DNA of 64,000 bases. Origin: G942493215 sp942493215 (GTDB lineage: Bacteria > Bacillota_I > Bacilli_A > RF39 > UBA660). The notes beneath the pieces are model-generated. The model was not told where the DNA came from. It did no database searches and worked only from the letters and a program-made list of their open reading frames with translations. The first letter of the stretch is position 1; each line of letters starts with the position of its first letter. Positions 50,401-59,268 of the stretch are shown here, piece after piece. A program made the position numbers and the translations under genes. The stretch is from assembly GCA_942493215.1 (NCBI GenBank), contig OW818670.1, positions 186,001 through 250,000 on the forward strand. The letters are read 5' to 3'.

Positions 50401-53400
50401 TCGCCAATTGATTGTCCAAGAAAGACTGCATACCTATACTTGTCATATTATTTGATAATGTTGCTGTAGTAAGTTGATTTAATCTAAATACATCATTTCC
50501 AATACTAGTTACACTATTAGGAAGCGTAACGCTTGATAATTGATTATTATAGAAAGCTGCATCCCCAATACTTACTGTTGAGTTGGATAAAGTTATATTC
50601 GTTAATAAATTGCTTTGGAATGAATATCTACCAACACTAGTTACACTGTTTGGTATCACAACGCTAGTTAATTGATTAGTATCAAAAGCATTATCGCCTA
50701 TTGCTGTAACAGTTACTCCCCCTATTGTACTTGGGATTGTTAAAGCTTTTGGACAAGCCGGATTACTACTATTATTGCTTTCATAATCATAATAATCAGT
50801 TATTGCATGAGTACTACTATTAAATACAAAACATAAAAGTGGCCAATCTTCGTTAAAGTACGCCATTGTCGCACTACCCCATCCAATAGCTGCTAAACTG
50901 CTGTCAAAACGGGTTCTTTCATTAGTTACATTATAATTTATTGTTACTGTTCCCCATGGATATGATAATGTCTGTGAAAAGGCATTATCTCCTATGGTTG
51001 CAACACTAGCTGGAATAGTTATATTTACAAACCTATTACCATTGAAAGCATTTGTTCCAATACTTGTTACAGAATTTGGAATTATTATACTTGATAACGG
51101 ATTTCCATAAAAAGAAGAATTGCCTATAGAAGTAATTGCATTAGAAAGAGTCACATCAGTCAGTTTATTACTATAAAATGTATTATCTCCAATAACTGTA
51201 ACTGTATTTGGTATTATTATATTCGTTAATTTATTAAATTGAAAAGCCCCAGCACCAATGCTTATAACATTATTACCAATTGTTGCAGTAGTCAATTCAC
51301 AAAAGCCAAAAGCACCAACACCAATTGTTGTAACGCTATCAGGTATAGTTACACTGGTAAGCCCAGTACCATAAAAGGCCTGTTGTCCTATGGAAACTAC
51401 ACCGTTAGGGATACTAATACTCGTGAGAGGTGAATTATAAGAAAAAGTAAATAATTCAATGCTTGTAATATTGTTGGAAATAACAACATTAGCTAATTGA
51501 TTAGATTGAAAAGCACTACTTCCCAGAGTTGTTACACTATTAGGTATAGTAACACTGGTTAATTGATTAGATTGAAAAGCATTATTTCCCAAAGTTGTTA
51601 CACTATTAGGTATAGTAATACTGGTTAATTGATTAGTTTTAAAGGCACTGTTACCTATTGAAGTAAGATTATTAGAAAGTGTAGCACTGGTTAATTGATT
51701 AGATTGAAAAGCATAATTGCCAAGAGTTGTTACACTGTTTGGAATTACTATACTGGTTAATTGATTATTCTGAAAAGCTGAATCTTTAATATTTGTCACA
51801 GTACTTGGTATGTTTATATTAGTTAACTGATTATTTTGAAAAGATGAATCATTTATTGTCGTTATACTATTTGAAAGTGTCACACTAGTTAATTGATTGT
51901 AACCAAAAGCCCAATAATCAATGGTCGTTACCGTATCAGGAATTGTTACAGTAGTTAATTGATTATATTCAAAAGCATAAGGCCCTATAGTCGTTATATT
52001 ACCTGGAATTGTTATGCTAGTTAATTGGTTGCCATAAAAAACATTCATACTCAAAGTTGTTATACTACTTGGAATCGTTATACTTGCTAACTGATTATTT
52101 TGGAAAGATGAGGAATTTATTGTTGTTATACTATTTGGAAAAGTCACACTCGCTAACATATTATTTTTAAACGAACTACTTCCAAGACTTGTTACACCAT
52201 TAGGAATAACTACACTGGTTAATTGATTACTTTGAAAAGCACTAATACCAATAGCCGTGACTGTTACCCCATTTATAGTACTTGGTATTGTTAAAGCTTT
52301 TGGACATGCTGGATTACCACTATCATTACTTTCATAATCATAATAATCAGTTATTGTATGAGTACTACTATTAAATACAAAACATAAAAGTGGCCAATCT
52401 TCGTTAAAGTATGCTATTGTAGCACTTCCCCATCCAATAGTTGATAAACGACTATCAAATCTAGTTTTAGCATTAGTACCATTATAATTTATTGTTACTG
52501 TTCCCCATGGATATGAGGAAAGTTGATAGAAAGCACTATCACCTATACTTGCTACACTAGCAGGAATAGTAATATTTGTTATTTGGTTAAAGCCAAAAGC
52601 ACTGTTTCCTATGGTTGTAACATTACTAGGAAGTGTTAAACTGGTAATATTATTGTAATAGAAGGCATTCGAATCAATGGTTGTTACACTGCTTGGAATC
52701 GTTACACTAGTTAATAGGTTATTACCAAATGCATAGGTTGTAATAGAATTAATACTGTTTGATAGTGTTAAACTTGTTAATAGGTTACTATAAAAAGCAT
52801 AAGTACCAATTGTTGTCACACTATCAGGGATTGTGACACTAGTTAATTTATTGCCACGAAAAGAATTACTACCAACACTTGTTAAACCACTAGGAATTGT
52901 TAAACTATCTAATTGATTGTTTATAAAAGCAGAATCACCAATGCTTGTTACTGTATCAGGAATAGTAATACTAGTTAGTTGATTATATTGAAAAGTATAA
53001 TTATTAATTACGCTTATATTATTGGACAGTGTTACACTAGTTAGCTGATTATAGGCAAAAGCAGATCCCCCTAAAGTTGTTACTGTATTTGGAATAGTTA
53101 GTGTAGTCAACTGGTTATTATTAAAAGCAGAACCACCTATTGTTGTAATAGTAGATGGAATGGTTATACTAGTTAGCAGATTATGAGAGAAAATTCCACC
53201 ACTAATAGTCGTAATACTGTTTGGTAAACTAACACTAGTTAGTTGATTGTCAGAAAAAGCATAATTTCCTGCTGCTGTAACAGTAGATGGAATGGTTATA
53301 CTAGTTAGTAAATTGTGAGTAAAAGCATATTCGCCAATATTGGTTATATTACTAGGTATAGTTAAATTAGTTATTTGATTATAACCAAAAACATAAATAC

Positions 53401-55975
53401 CTACACTAGTAATACTACTAGGAATAGTGATACTTGATAGTTGATTACTATAAAAAGTATAATCACCTAGACTTGTGACACTATTTGGTATGGTTACGCT
53501 GGCTAATTGATTATTATTAAAAGACCAGTATCCAATTGAAGTTACACTGTTGGGTATTGTTAAGCTAGATAATTGATTATTTTGGAATGAATAATTACCA
53601 ATGCTTGTAACACTATTTGGTATGGTTACACTAGTCAGTAGATTATCTTTAAAGGCTTTTTCACCAATAACAGTAACTGCTGATCCATTAATAGTACTTG
53701 GTATAGTTAAAGCCTTAGGACATGCTGGATTACCACTATCATTACTTTCATAATCATAATAATCGGTTATTGTATGTGTTCCACTATTAAAGACAAAACA
53801 TACAAGTGGCCAATCTTCATTATAATACTTCATAGTAGCACTGCCCCAACCAATAGCAGATAATCTACTATCAAAGCGGGTTCTAGAAACAGTAGTATTA
53901 TAATTTATAGTTACAGTACCCCAAGGATATGACGTTGACTGTTTAAAAGCATCATCGCCAATACTTGTTACATTAACGGGAATAGTTATATTTGTTATCT
54001 CGTTATAACTAAAAGCATAGCTTCCTATGGTTGTAACACTACTTGGTATAGTTATGCTTGTTAATTTATTATCTGAAAAAGCAACATTAGCAATAGTTGT
54101 AATACTATTTGGTATAGAAACACTTGTTAATTGATTGGACTGAAAAGAAGATACTCCAATACTGGTAACACTACTTGGTATAGTAATACTTGTTAATTGA
54201 TTATTATAAAATGCCCGTAATCCAATACTGGTAACACCACTTGGAATAGTTATGCTTGTTAATTGATTTGAATCAAAAACCTGTACACCTATACTGGTAA
54301 CATTATTGGAGATGGTTGCACTTGTCAATTGATTGCCAATGAAGGCAAGATCACCAATACTGGTAACACTATTTGGAATGACAACATTAGTTAATTGATT
54401 ATGAGCAAAAACCCATGAGCCAATACTAGTCACTGAACTAGCTAAAGTTAAACTGGTTATTGCATTATCCTGAAAAGCATAATTACCAATACTAGTTATA
54501 TTGCTTGGAATAGTTAGACTTGCTAAACTATTATAACTAAAAACTCCCTCATTAATAGTTGTAATACCTGTTGGTATTGTTACACTGGTTATTGCATTAT
54601 TTTGAAACGCATAACGACCAATACTAGTAAGATTATTAGTAAGTGTTAAACTACTTAATTGGTTTAACCTAAATGCATATTCCCCTATACTGGTTACACT
54701 ATTTGGTAGTGTTAAAGCCGTTAAGTCATTAGAAAAGAAGGAATAATCTCCTATACTTGTTACTGAACTAGGGATAGTAATACTTGTTAAATCATTAGTA
54801 TGAAAAGCATTGGTTCTAATTTCTGTAACACTGCTTGGTATGGTTACACTAGTTAAATCATTACTATAGAATACCCCTTCATCAATAATAGTAAGATTTG
54901 TTGAAATGGTTGCACTAGTTAATAGATTAACACCAAAAGCATATTCATCAATACTAGTTACTGTATTAGGTATAGATATCCCCGTTAATTGATTATTATA
55001 AAAAGTATAATCATCAATTTTAGTTATATTATTTGGTAGGGTTGCGCTTGTTAGTTGATTGTTTTGGAATGCTGAAGCTCCTATTGTTGTTACTGTATTT
55101 GGAATACTTACACTAGCTAATTGATTATCACGAAAAGCATCAGATCCAACAACTGTTACAGTACTTGGAATATTAATGCCTGTTAATTGGTTGTTTTGAA
55201 ACGAAGAAGTAGAAATCAAATCTATATTATTGGGTAAGGTTACACTAGCTAATTGATTATTATAAAAAGCATATCCTTCCATAGTTGTGACACTATTAGG
55301 TATCTTTACATCAGTTAATAAGTTATTTTGAAAAGCCATAACTTTTATCGTTGTTAAGGTGTTAGGAAGTAAAACACTAGTTATGGCTTTATTATCAAAA
55401 GCATGAGCTGCTATACTAATAACATTAATGCCACCAATGGTTTTATAAATAGCAACATCTCTTGGACAAGCAGGATTACTACTAATATTATCTTCATGAT
55501 CATAATAATCCGTTATTGCTCCGGTTCCATTATTAAAAACAAAACACTTATCAGGAGTATAATCAATAATATTACAATCTTCTATGTTATCTGATAATGT
55601 TACATTATCACTTGATAATGTTTTTTTAGCACACCACTTACCATCGGTTATCGCAACAGCAGCATCTAAATATTCATTAACTCTTACAGTTCCATTTAAT
55701 GGTAATTGTCCATTAACATTAAAAGAATCTCCAACAAAGGCCTTATTCTCAATAGTATAAGTTTTATCAAAAGTATCATCGGCTTGTAAAGCCGCCTTTT
55801 TAGCACCGTCAATCAAAACTTCAGCACTTACCTTTAAAGCGCTTTTTCTGCTATCCTGAACCATATTAGTAATACTAGGTATTGTAATCAAAGAAATAAT
55901 AGCCAAAACAAGAATAACGGCCATTAATTCCATCAATGTAAAAGCTGATTTATTTTTACTAACTTTAAAACTCAC
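47423..55975 (-). CDS. Giant prepilin-like BspA-type leucine-rich repeat protein, about 2,850 aa
   Basis: A single open frame of 8.5 kb. The start is GTG at 55975, 6 bases after AGAGGTG. Residues 4-30 are a type IV prepilin signal: a short basic leader, then a possible cleavage site A11|F12 (SA-FTLMELMAVILVLAIIS) with the Glu at +5, and a hydrophobic N-terminal helix. From about residue 140 the protein is built of about 23-residue repeats (LTSVTIPNSVTTIGxYAFxxNQ) of the LRR_5/BspA type, roughly 100 in all. They are grouped into six modules, each opened by a CFVFN-x-TITDYYDYE-x-NPACPK block and most closed by a YPWGTVTINYN...GWGSATM block. The last module carries two NNLPDDQAFIYARNANGT insertions. 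No LPXTG or other wall anchor. It may be displayed by a type IV-like machine encoded elsewhere. Confidence 0.85.
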   Translation of the reverse strand: MSFKVSKNKSAFTLMELMAVILVLAIISLITIPSITNMVQDSRKSALKVSAEVLIDGAKKAALQADDTFDKTYTIENKAFVGDSFNVNGQLPLNGTVRVNEYLDAAVAITDGKWCAKKTLSSDNVTLSDNIEDCNIIDYTPDKCFVFNNGTGAITDYYDHEDNISSNPACPRDVAIYKTIGGINVISIAAHAFDNKAITSVLLPNTLTTIKVMAFQNNLLTDVKIPNSVTTMEGYAFYNNQLASVTLPNNIDLISTSSFQNNQLTGINIPSTVTVVGSDAFRDNQLASVSIPNTVTTIGASAFQNNQLTSATLPNNITKIDDYTFYNNQLTGISIPNTVTSIDEYAFGVNLLTSATISTNLTIIDEGVFYSNDLTSVTIPSSVTEIRTNAFHTNDLTSITIPSSVTSIGDYSFFSNDLTALTLPNSVTSIGEYAFRLNQLSSLTLTNNLTSIGRYAFQNNAITSVTIPTGITTINEGVFSYNSLASLTIPSNITSIGNYAFQDNAITSLTLASSVTSIGSWVFAHNQLTNVVIPNSVTSIGDLAFIGNQLTSATISNNVTSIGVQVFDSNQLTSITIPSGVTSIGLRAFYNNQLTSITIPSSVTSIGVSSFQSNQLTSVSIPNSITTIANVAFSDNKLTSITIPSSVTTIGSYAFSYNEITNITIPVNVTSIGDDAFKQSTSYPWGTVTINYNTTVSRTRFDSRLSAIGWGSATMKYYNEDWPLVCFVFNSGTHTITDYYDYESNDSGNPACPKALTIPSTINGSAVTVIGEKAFKDNLLTSVTIPNSVTSIGNYSFQNNQLSSLTIPNSVTSIGYWSFNNNQLASVTIPNSVTSLGDYTFYSNQLSSITIPSSITSVGIYVFGYNQITNLTIPSNITNIGEYAFTHNLLTSITIPSTVTAAGNYAFSDNQLTSVSLPNSITTISGGIFSHNLLTSITIPSTITTIGGSAFNNNQLTTLTIPNTVTTLGGSAFAYNQLTSVTLSNNISVINNYTFQYNQLTSITIPDTVTSIGDSAFINNQLDSLTIPSGLTSVGSNSFRGNKLTSVTIPDSVTTIGTYAFYSNLLTSLTLSNSINSITTYAFGNNLLTSVTIPSSVTTIDSNAFYYNNITSLTLPSNVTTIGNSAFGFNQITNITIPASVASIGDSAFYQLSSYPWGTVTINYNGTNAKTRFDSRLSTIGWGSATIAYFNEDWPLLCFVFNSSTHTITDYYDYESNDSGNPACPKALTIPSTINGVTVTAIGISAFQSNQLTSVVIPNGVTSLGSSSFKNNMLASVTFPNSITTINSSSFQNNQLASITIPSSITTLSMNVFYGNQLTSITIPGNITTIGPYAFEYNQLTTVTIPDTVTTIDYWAFGYNQLTSVTLSNSITTINDSSFQNNQLTNINIPSTVTNIKDSAFQNNQLTSIVIPNSVTTLGNYAFQSNQLTSATLSNNLTSIGNSAFKTNQLTSITIPNSVTTLGNNAFQSNQLTSVTIPNSVTTLGSSAFQSNQLANVVISNNITSIELFTFSYNSPLTSISIPNGVVSIGQQAFYGTGLTSVTIPDSVTTIGVGAFGFCELTTATIGNNVISIGAGAFQFNKLTNIIIPNTVTVIGDNTFYSNKLTDVTLSNAITSIGNSSFYGNPLSSIIIPNSVTSIGTNAFNGNRFVNITIPASVATIGDNAFSQTLSYPWGTVTINYNVTNERTRFDSSLAAIGWGSATMAYFNEDWPLLCFVFNSSTHAITDYYDYESNNSSNPACPKALTIPSTIGGVTVTAIGDNAFDTNQLTSVVIPNSVTSVGRYSFQSNLLTNITLSNSTVSIGDAAFYNNQLSSVTLPNSVTSIGNDVFRLNQLTTATLSNNMTSIGMQSFLDNQLASIAIPNSITTLGTYAFKNNLLTSLTLSNSLTTIGSGVFSNNQLTSVTIPDSVTSIGGSAFRYNQLASITIPNSVTSIGGYSINNNQLTSITFGSGITTIGENAFSANTLTNVVIPNTVTSIGAGAFQANQLTSVTLPTGITTIESSAFKTNQLTSVTIPNSVTSIDSYAFQYNLLTSITIPTSVTIIGGFAFSNNQIANLSLPTGLITISNQAFWDNKLTSVVVPNTVTTIGSAAFSTNQLTSLTLSTVLTTIGNSAFFGSKLTSLTIPNTVTSIADYAFSGNQLTSLIIGSGVTSIGIQAFDGNRLTNITVPSSVTTIGNNAFHQIVSYPWGTVTINYNTVNAKTRFDSSLSGIGWGSATMAYYNEDWPLVCFVFNSGTHTITDYYDYESNNSSNPACPKALNIPSTIGGVTVTQIGDNAFDGNQLTSVTIPSSVITIGNYAFYNNQLTSVVIPDSVTTLGDIAFTNNQLTSVTLPNNITSIGVQAFDHNQITSITIPSGVTSIGMCAFRNNQITSLTIPNSVTSLGSAVFQSNQLTSVVLSSSLTSLGDVAFSSNKLTSVTIPNSVKTINIYAFNDNQITSVVIPNSVTTIGDYAFNANRLVNITIPSSVATIGASAFAQTSSYPWGTVTINYNTVNAKTRFDASLATIGWGSATMAYFNEEWPLVCFVFNSGTYTITDYYNYENNNSSNPACPKALNIPSTIGGVTVTTIGFNAFYGNQLTSVTFPNSVTTIGQYAFENNQITSLSIPSSVTSIAGAAFNRNNLPDDQAFIYARNANGTINNTTIVSYGGLKKSDVIIPNEVTTIGLNAFYGIQLTSVTIPSGVTTIGDSAFRSNKLTSISIPSSVTSIGTSAFNINNLPDDQAFIYARNANGTIDNTTIVSYGGLKKSNVIIPTGVTTIANSAFYNVYLTSVTIPNSVTTIGFNAFIVNSLTSITIPSSVTTIGNSAFSSNSFGTVTINYNGTNPANRFDSQLSNIGWGSATMSYVSD
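48312..55520 (-). repeat. Long coding DNA repeats in the LRR gene
   Basis: Six near-identical segments encoding the module-opening block begin near 48315, 49203, 50751, 52301, 53718 and 55463, spaced about 0.9-1.75 kb. They are direct repeats inside one reading frame and could support recombination that changes module number. Confidence 0.8.
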
Positions 55976-56048
55976 TAAAGTCACCTCTATTATCACAATT
56001 ATAACATATATTAAATAGCCAAACAATTATTATTGCATTAAAAAAGTA

Positions 56049-56906
56049 TTAAATTATAGATTTAATATAACTTAATAACTCTTCTCTTAATTCTTTCTTT
56101 TCTAAACCAAATGCCATATTAGCTTTAATATAACCAAACTTATTACCAACATCATGATATTCCTCTTCTAAACGATAAGCATAGAAAGGTTGTACTCTCA
56201 TTAATTCACTCATCGCATCAGTAAGTAAATATTCCCCCTTAATTGGTTTTATATGTTTTAATATTTCAAATACTTCTGGATTTAAAATATAACGTCCAAT
56301 TGTTCCTTCACGGCTAGGAGCATCACTTAATTTTGGTTTTTCGACTAATCCGTTTATTTTACCTGCCTTAATATCTTCAAAGGCTAAAATCCCTTTAGTT
56401 GGAATATCTGTATCTGATAAATTAATAGAACACATAACATTACAATCATACTTATCATGAATATCAATCATTTTCTTTAAAGTAGGAACATCATTACTTT
56501 TGGTAACATCATCACCATATAATACGGCAAAAGGTTCATTACCGATGATATCAGCACATAGTCCAATCGCATGACCGGTTCCTAATGGTTCACCCTGACG
56601 AATATAATAAAACTTTGCTAATTTGGAAATACTTTTTAATTGTTCAACCACTTCTAATTTACCATTACGTTCTAATCTCGTCTCTAATTCAAAACTACGA
56701 TCAAAATGATCTTGAACACTATTTTTATAAGGACTGGTAACAAAGATAATCTCTTCTATACCACTATTAACTGCTTCTTCAACAATATATTGAATAGTTG
56801 GTTTATCAACGATGGGTAACATCTCTTTAGGGGTAGCTTTAGTAGCCGGTAAAAATCTTGTACCCATACCCGCTACCGGAATAATTGCTTTTCTTATTTT
56901 AGTCAT
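56049..56906 (-). CDS. galU: UTP--glucose-1-phosphate uridylyltransferase
   Basis: A 285-residue GalU that makes UDP-glucose. It has AGMGTRFLPATKATPKEMLP near 13-32, the VEEAVNSGIEEIIFVTSP segment, FAVLYGDDVTKS near 130 and LVEKPKLSDAPS near 175, with a Lys and Asp placed as in the family. UDP-glucose feeds teichoic acid, glycolipid or polysaccharide synthesis. Its ATG lies one base after the stop of the small membrane gene upstream, so translation is coupled. It follows pcrA and precedes the giant LRR gene on the same strand, all possibly in one long transcript. Confidence 0.95.
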   Translation of the reverse strand: MTKIRKAIIPVAGMGTRFLPATKATPKEMLPIVDKPTIQYIVEEAVNSGIEEIIFVTSPYKNSVQDHFDRSFELETRLERNGKLEVVEQLKSISKLAKFYYIRQGEPLGTGHAIGLCADIIGNEPFAVLYGDDVTKSNDVPTLKKMIDIHDKYDCNVMCSINLSDTDIPTKGILAFEDIKAGKINGLVEKPKLSDAPSREGTIGRYILNPEVFEILKHIKPIKGEYLLTDAMSELMRVQPFYAYRLEEEYHDVGNKFGYIKANMAFGLEKKELREELLSYIKSII

Positions 56907-56907
56907 T

Positions 56908-57069
56908 TTATCTATCCCTATTTAAAGCCTTATAAGTAACTGTGAATATTATCATCCCCAAAATAAAATACCCAACCCAGAAAAGAGGATTTTTCGAGTT
57001 ATCAGCAAACCAAGCTCGAAAAGGACTAAGCCACTCCTCAATATTTTTAATCCATGTTAACATATACAT
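56908..57069 (-). CDS. Small single-pass membrane protein, 53 aa
   Basis: A frame of 53 codons between pcrA and galU. AGGTG lies 5 bases before the ATG at 57069, and the stop is one base before galU. A Trp-rich amphipathic N-terminus (MLTWIKNIEEWLSPFRAW) is followed by one membrane helix (about 29-46, LFWVGYFILGMIIFTVTY) and a short basic tail. The coupling on both sides and the gene-like composition make it a real gene, too short for usual ORF limits. Function unknown. Confidence 0.7.
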   Translation of the reverse strand: MYMLTWIKNIEEWLSPFRAWFADNSKNPLFWVGYFILGMIIFTVTYKALNRDR

Positions 57070-57077
57070 ATAAACAC

Positions 57078-59162
57078 CTATACCTTTCTATAACTTCCGT
57101 GTCCTTTAATTAATTTTTTTATACCATCTGGATGAGCAAACGCAACTGTTATTAACCGCTCTTCGATTCCTACAACTATACCTTCACCATGTATATCATG
57201 AATAACTCGGTCACCGATTTTATAATCAATTGCCGTATCAATGGTATATTTAGGGTTCTCTTTTTTATTCTCAACTATCTCATTATCTAATTCTAAATAA
57301 TCCCGACTTATCTCATCAACAAATCGACTAGGGGGGTTACAACTATCTTGACCGTAAATGGTTCTTCTTTTAGCATTAACTAACCATAATCTTTTTTTAG
57401 ATCTCGTTATCGCTACATAACAAATACGTCGTTCTTCTTCAATCTCTTCAGAACTAAAAAGAGAGTTGTTATGAGGAAATAATCCCTCTTCCATTCCAAT
57501 AAGGAATACATTATCAAATTCTAATCCTTTAGCTGAATGAACAGTCATCAAAGTAATAGTTTCACTATTATCTTTATATTCTTCAACATCAGATACTAAA
57601 CTGATTTCCGCTAAAAAATCCTCTAAAGATATTATACCATTTTTTTCTTCAAACGCACGTGTAATTGATTTAAATTCTTCCATATTTTCTAAACGAACAT
57701 CTGCTTCAATGGTTTTTTCACTTAATAATTCTTTACGCATACCTGTTTTTTCAAGAATTAATTCAACTAATTCGGTTAATGAAGAATGTTCACTCTCTTT
57801 AATTAAGTAATCCATTACTTCTTTGAATATTAGTTCTTTACCACTATTTATACATTCATAAACTGATTTATGTTCCAAATTAGCTTTCGTAATAAGATTC
57901 TGCATTGTAACATTACCAATTCCCCGTTTAGGAACATTAATAATCCGTTGTAAGTTCAAATCATCATCTTGATTATAAATTAATTTTAAATAAGCAATTA
58001 AATCTTTTATTTCTTTACGATTATAGAAATAAAAACTACCTATTACTTTATATGGTATACCTTCATGTAAAAGAACATCTTCCATATTACGTGATTGGGC
58101 ATTGGTTCGATAAAGGACCGCAATATCTGTATGTTTAATACCATCTGCCAATAGTTTCTTAATTTGATTAACGGCATAATAAGCTTCATCTTTTTCATCA
58201 AAAGAACGATGATATACTATCTTTACGCCTTCTTCATTATCTGTCCATAAGTTCTTATCTTTTCGTTCTTTATTATTTTTAATAACATCGTTGGCAGCAT
58301 TTAAAATATTTTTCGTTGAACGATAATTTTTTTCTAACATAACAATTTTAGGATGCGGATAATCATGTTCAAAATTTAAAATATTATGATAATTAGCTCC
58401 CCTAAATGAGTAAATAGACTGATCATTATCACCTACCACACAAATATTCTTATATCTAGCTGATAACATCTTTATTAATTTATACTGAGCTTCATTAGTA
58501 TCTTGATATTCATCCACTAAAATATATTGAAACCGTTCTTGATATTTCTTTAATACTTCAGGATGTGATACAAATAATTTAATTGGTAATAATAATAAAT
58601 CATCAAAATCAACCGAATTATTTATTCTTAATCGTTCTTGATAATATTTATAGATTTCTAATACTTTTTGCTCAAATTCCGTATTAGCAAATTTTTCATA
58701 TTCATTTGGTTCCATTAATTCATTTTTAGCACCACTTATTTGGTTCTTTATCGCTTTAGGATTATATTGACTAATATCTAAATTCAAATCCTTCATTATT
58801 CTCTTAATAACACTTAAAGAATCATCACTATCAATGATGGTAAAATTCTTTTTGAAGTGCAATAATTCATAATTTTCTCTAACAATAAGTAAACCTAAAG
58901 AATGAAATGTCGATATCTGCATTGAAAATGTTGTTAGTCCTAGCATTCTAACAATACGTTCTCGCATTTCTTTAGCTGCCTTATTAGTGAATGTTATTGC
59001 TAAAATATTATAAGGATTTATATTACACTCATTAATTAGATAGGCTACTCTTTTGGTTAATACTCTTGTCTTACCACTACCAGCTCCCGCTAGTACTAAA
59101 ATGGGACCATCAATCGTTGTTACTACTTCTTGTTGCCATTCATTTAAATCATCAATATTCAT
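57078..59162 (-). CDS. pcrA: ATP-dependent DNA helicase PcrA/UvrD
   Basis: A 694-residue superfamily 1A helicase from the ATG at 59162 (the upstream in-frame ATG is part of the GGAAGTGAT ribosome-binding site). Motif I is LAGAGSGKTRVLT near 27, motif II VDEYQDTN near 218, motif III GDNDQSIYSFRGA, motif IV YRSTKNIL, and motif VI VAITRSKKRL near 580. A C-terminal Tudor-like domain (IGDRVIHDIHGEGIVVGI) ends the protein, as in PcrA of Firmicutes, where it binds RNA polymerase. Works in repair and plasmid replication with LigA. Separated here from ligA. Confidence 0.95.
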   Translation of the reverse strand: MNIDDLNEWQQEVVTTIDGPILVLAGAGSGKTRVLTKRVAYLINECNINPYNILAITFTNKAAKEMRERIVRMLGLTTFSMQISTFHSLGLLIVRENYELLHFKKNFTIIDSDDSLSVIKRIMKDLNLDISQYNPKAIKNQISGAKNELMEPNEYEKFANTEFEQKVLEIYKYYQERLRINNSVDFDDLLLLPIKLFVSHPEVLKKYQERFQYILVDEYQDTNEAQYKLIKMLSARYKNICVVGDNDQSIYSFRGANYHNILNFEHDYPHPKIVMLEKNYRSTKNILNAANDVIKNNKERKDKNLWTDNEEGVKIVYHRSFDEKDEAYYAVNQIKKLLADGIKHTDIAVLYRTNAQSRNMEDVLLHEGIPYKVIGSFYFYNRKEIKDLIAYLKLIYNQDDDLNLQRIINVPKRGIGNVTMQNLITKANLEHKSVYECINSGKELIFKEVMDYLIKESEHSSLTELVELILEKTGMRKELLSEKTIEADVRLENMEEFKSITRAFEEKNGIISLEDFLAEISLVSDVEEYKDNSETITLMTVHSAKGLEFDNVFLIGMEEGLFPHNNSLFSSEEIEEERRICYVAITRSKKRLWLVNAKRRTIYGQDSCNPPSRFVDEISRDYLELDNEIVENKKENPKYTIDTAIDYKIGDRVIHDIHGEGIVVGIEERLITVAFAHPDGIKKLIKGHGSYRKV

Positions 59163-59248
59163 ATCATCACTTCCCACTATTATTAATTATAACTAATTTT
59201 TGTCCTTATGTAAATGTAAGTGACTTAACTAATTAAAGAATATAAAAA

Positions 59249-59268
59249 AAGAACTATTGCTAGTTCTT
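59249..59268 (-). terminator. Terminator of the GreA-C-like gene
   Basis: A perfect 8-bp stem AAGAACTA/TAGTTCTT with a 4-base loop followed on the minus strand by T7. Confidence 0.85.

Noticed and set aside
48312..55520. Regular short DNA repeats that could look like a CRISPR array or satellite
   Set aside because: The period is about 69 bases, all inside one open frame, with no constant repeat/unique spacer alternation. The repeats encode BspA-type LRR units.
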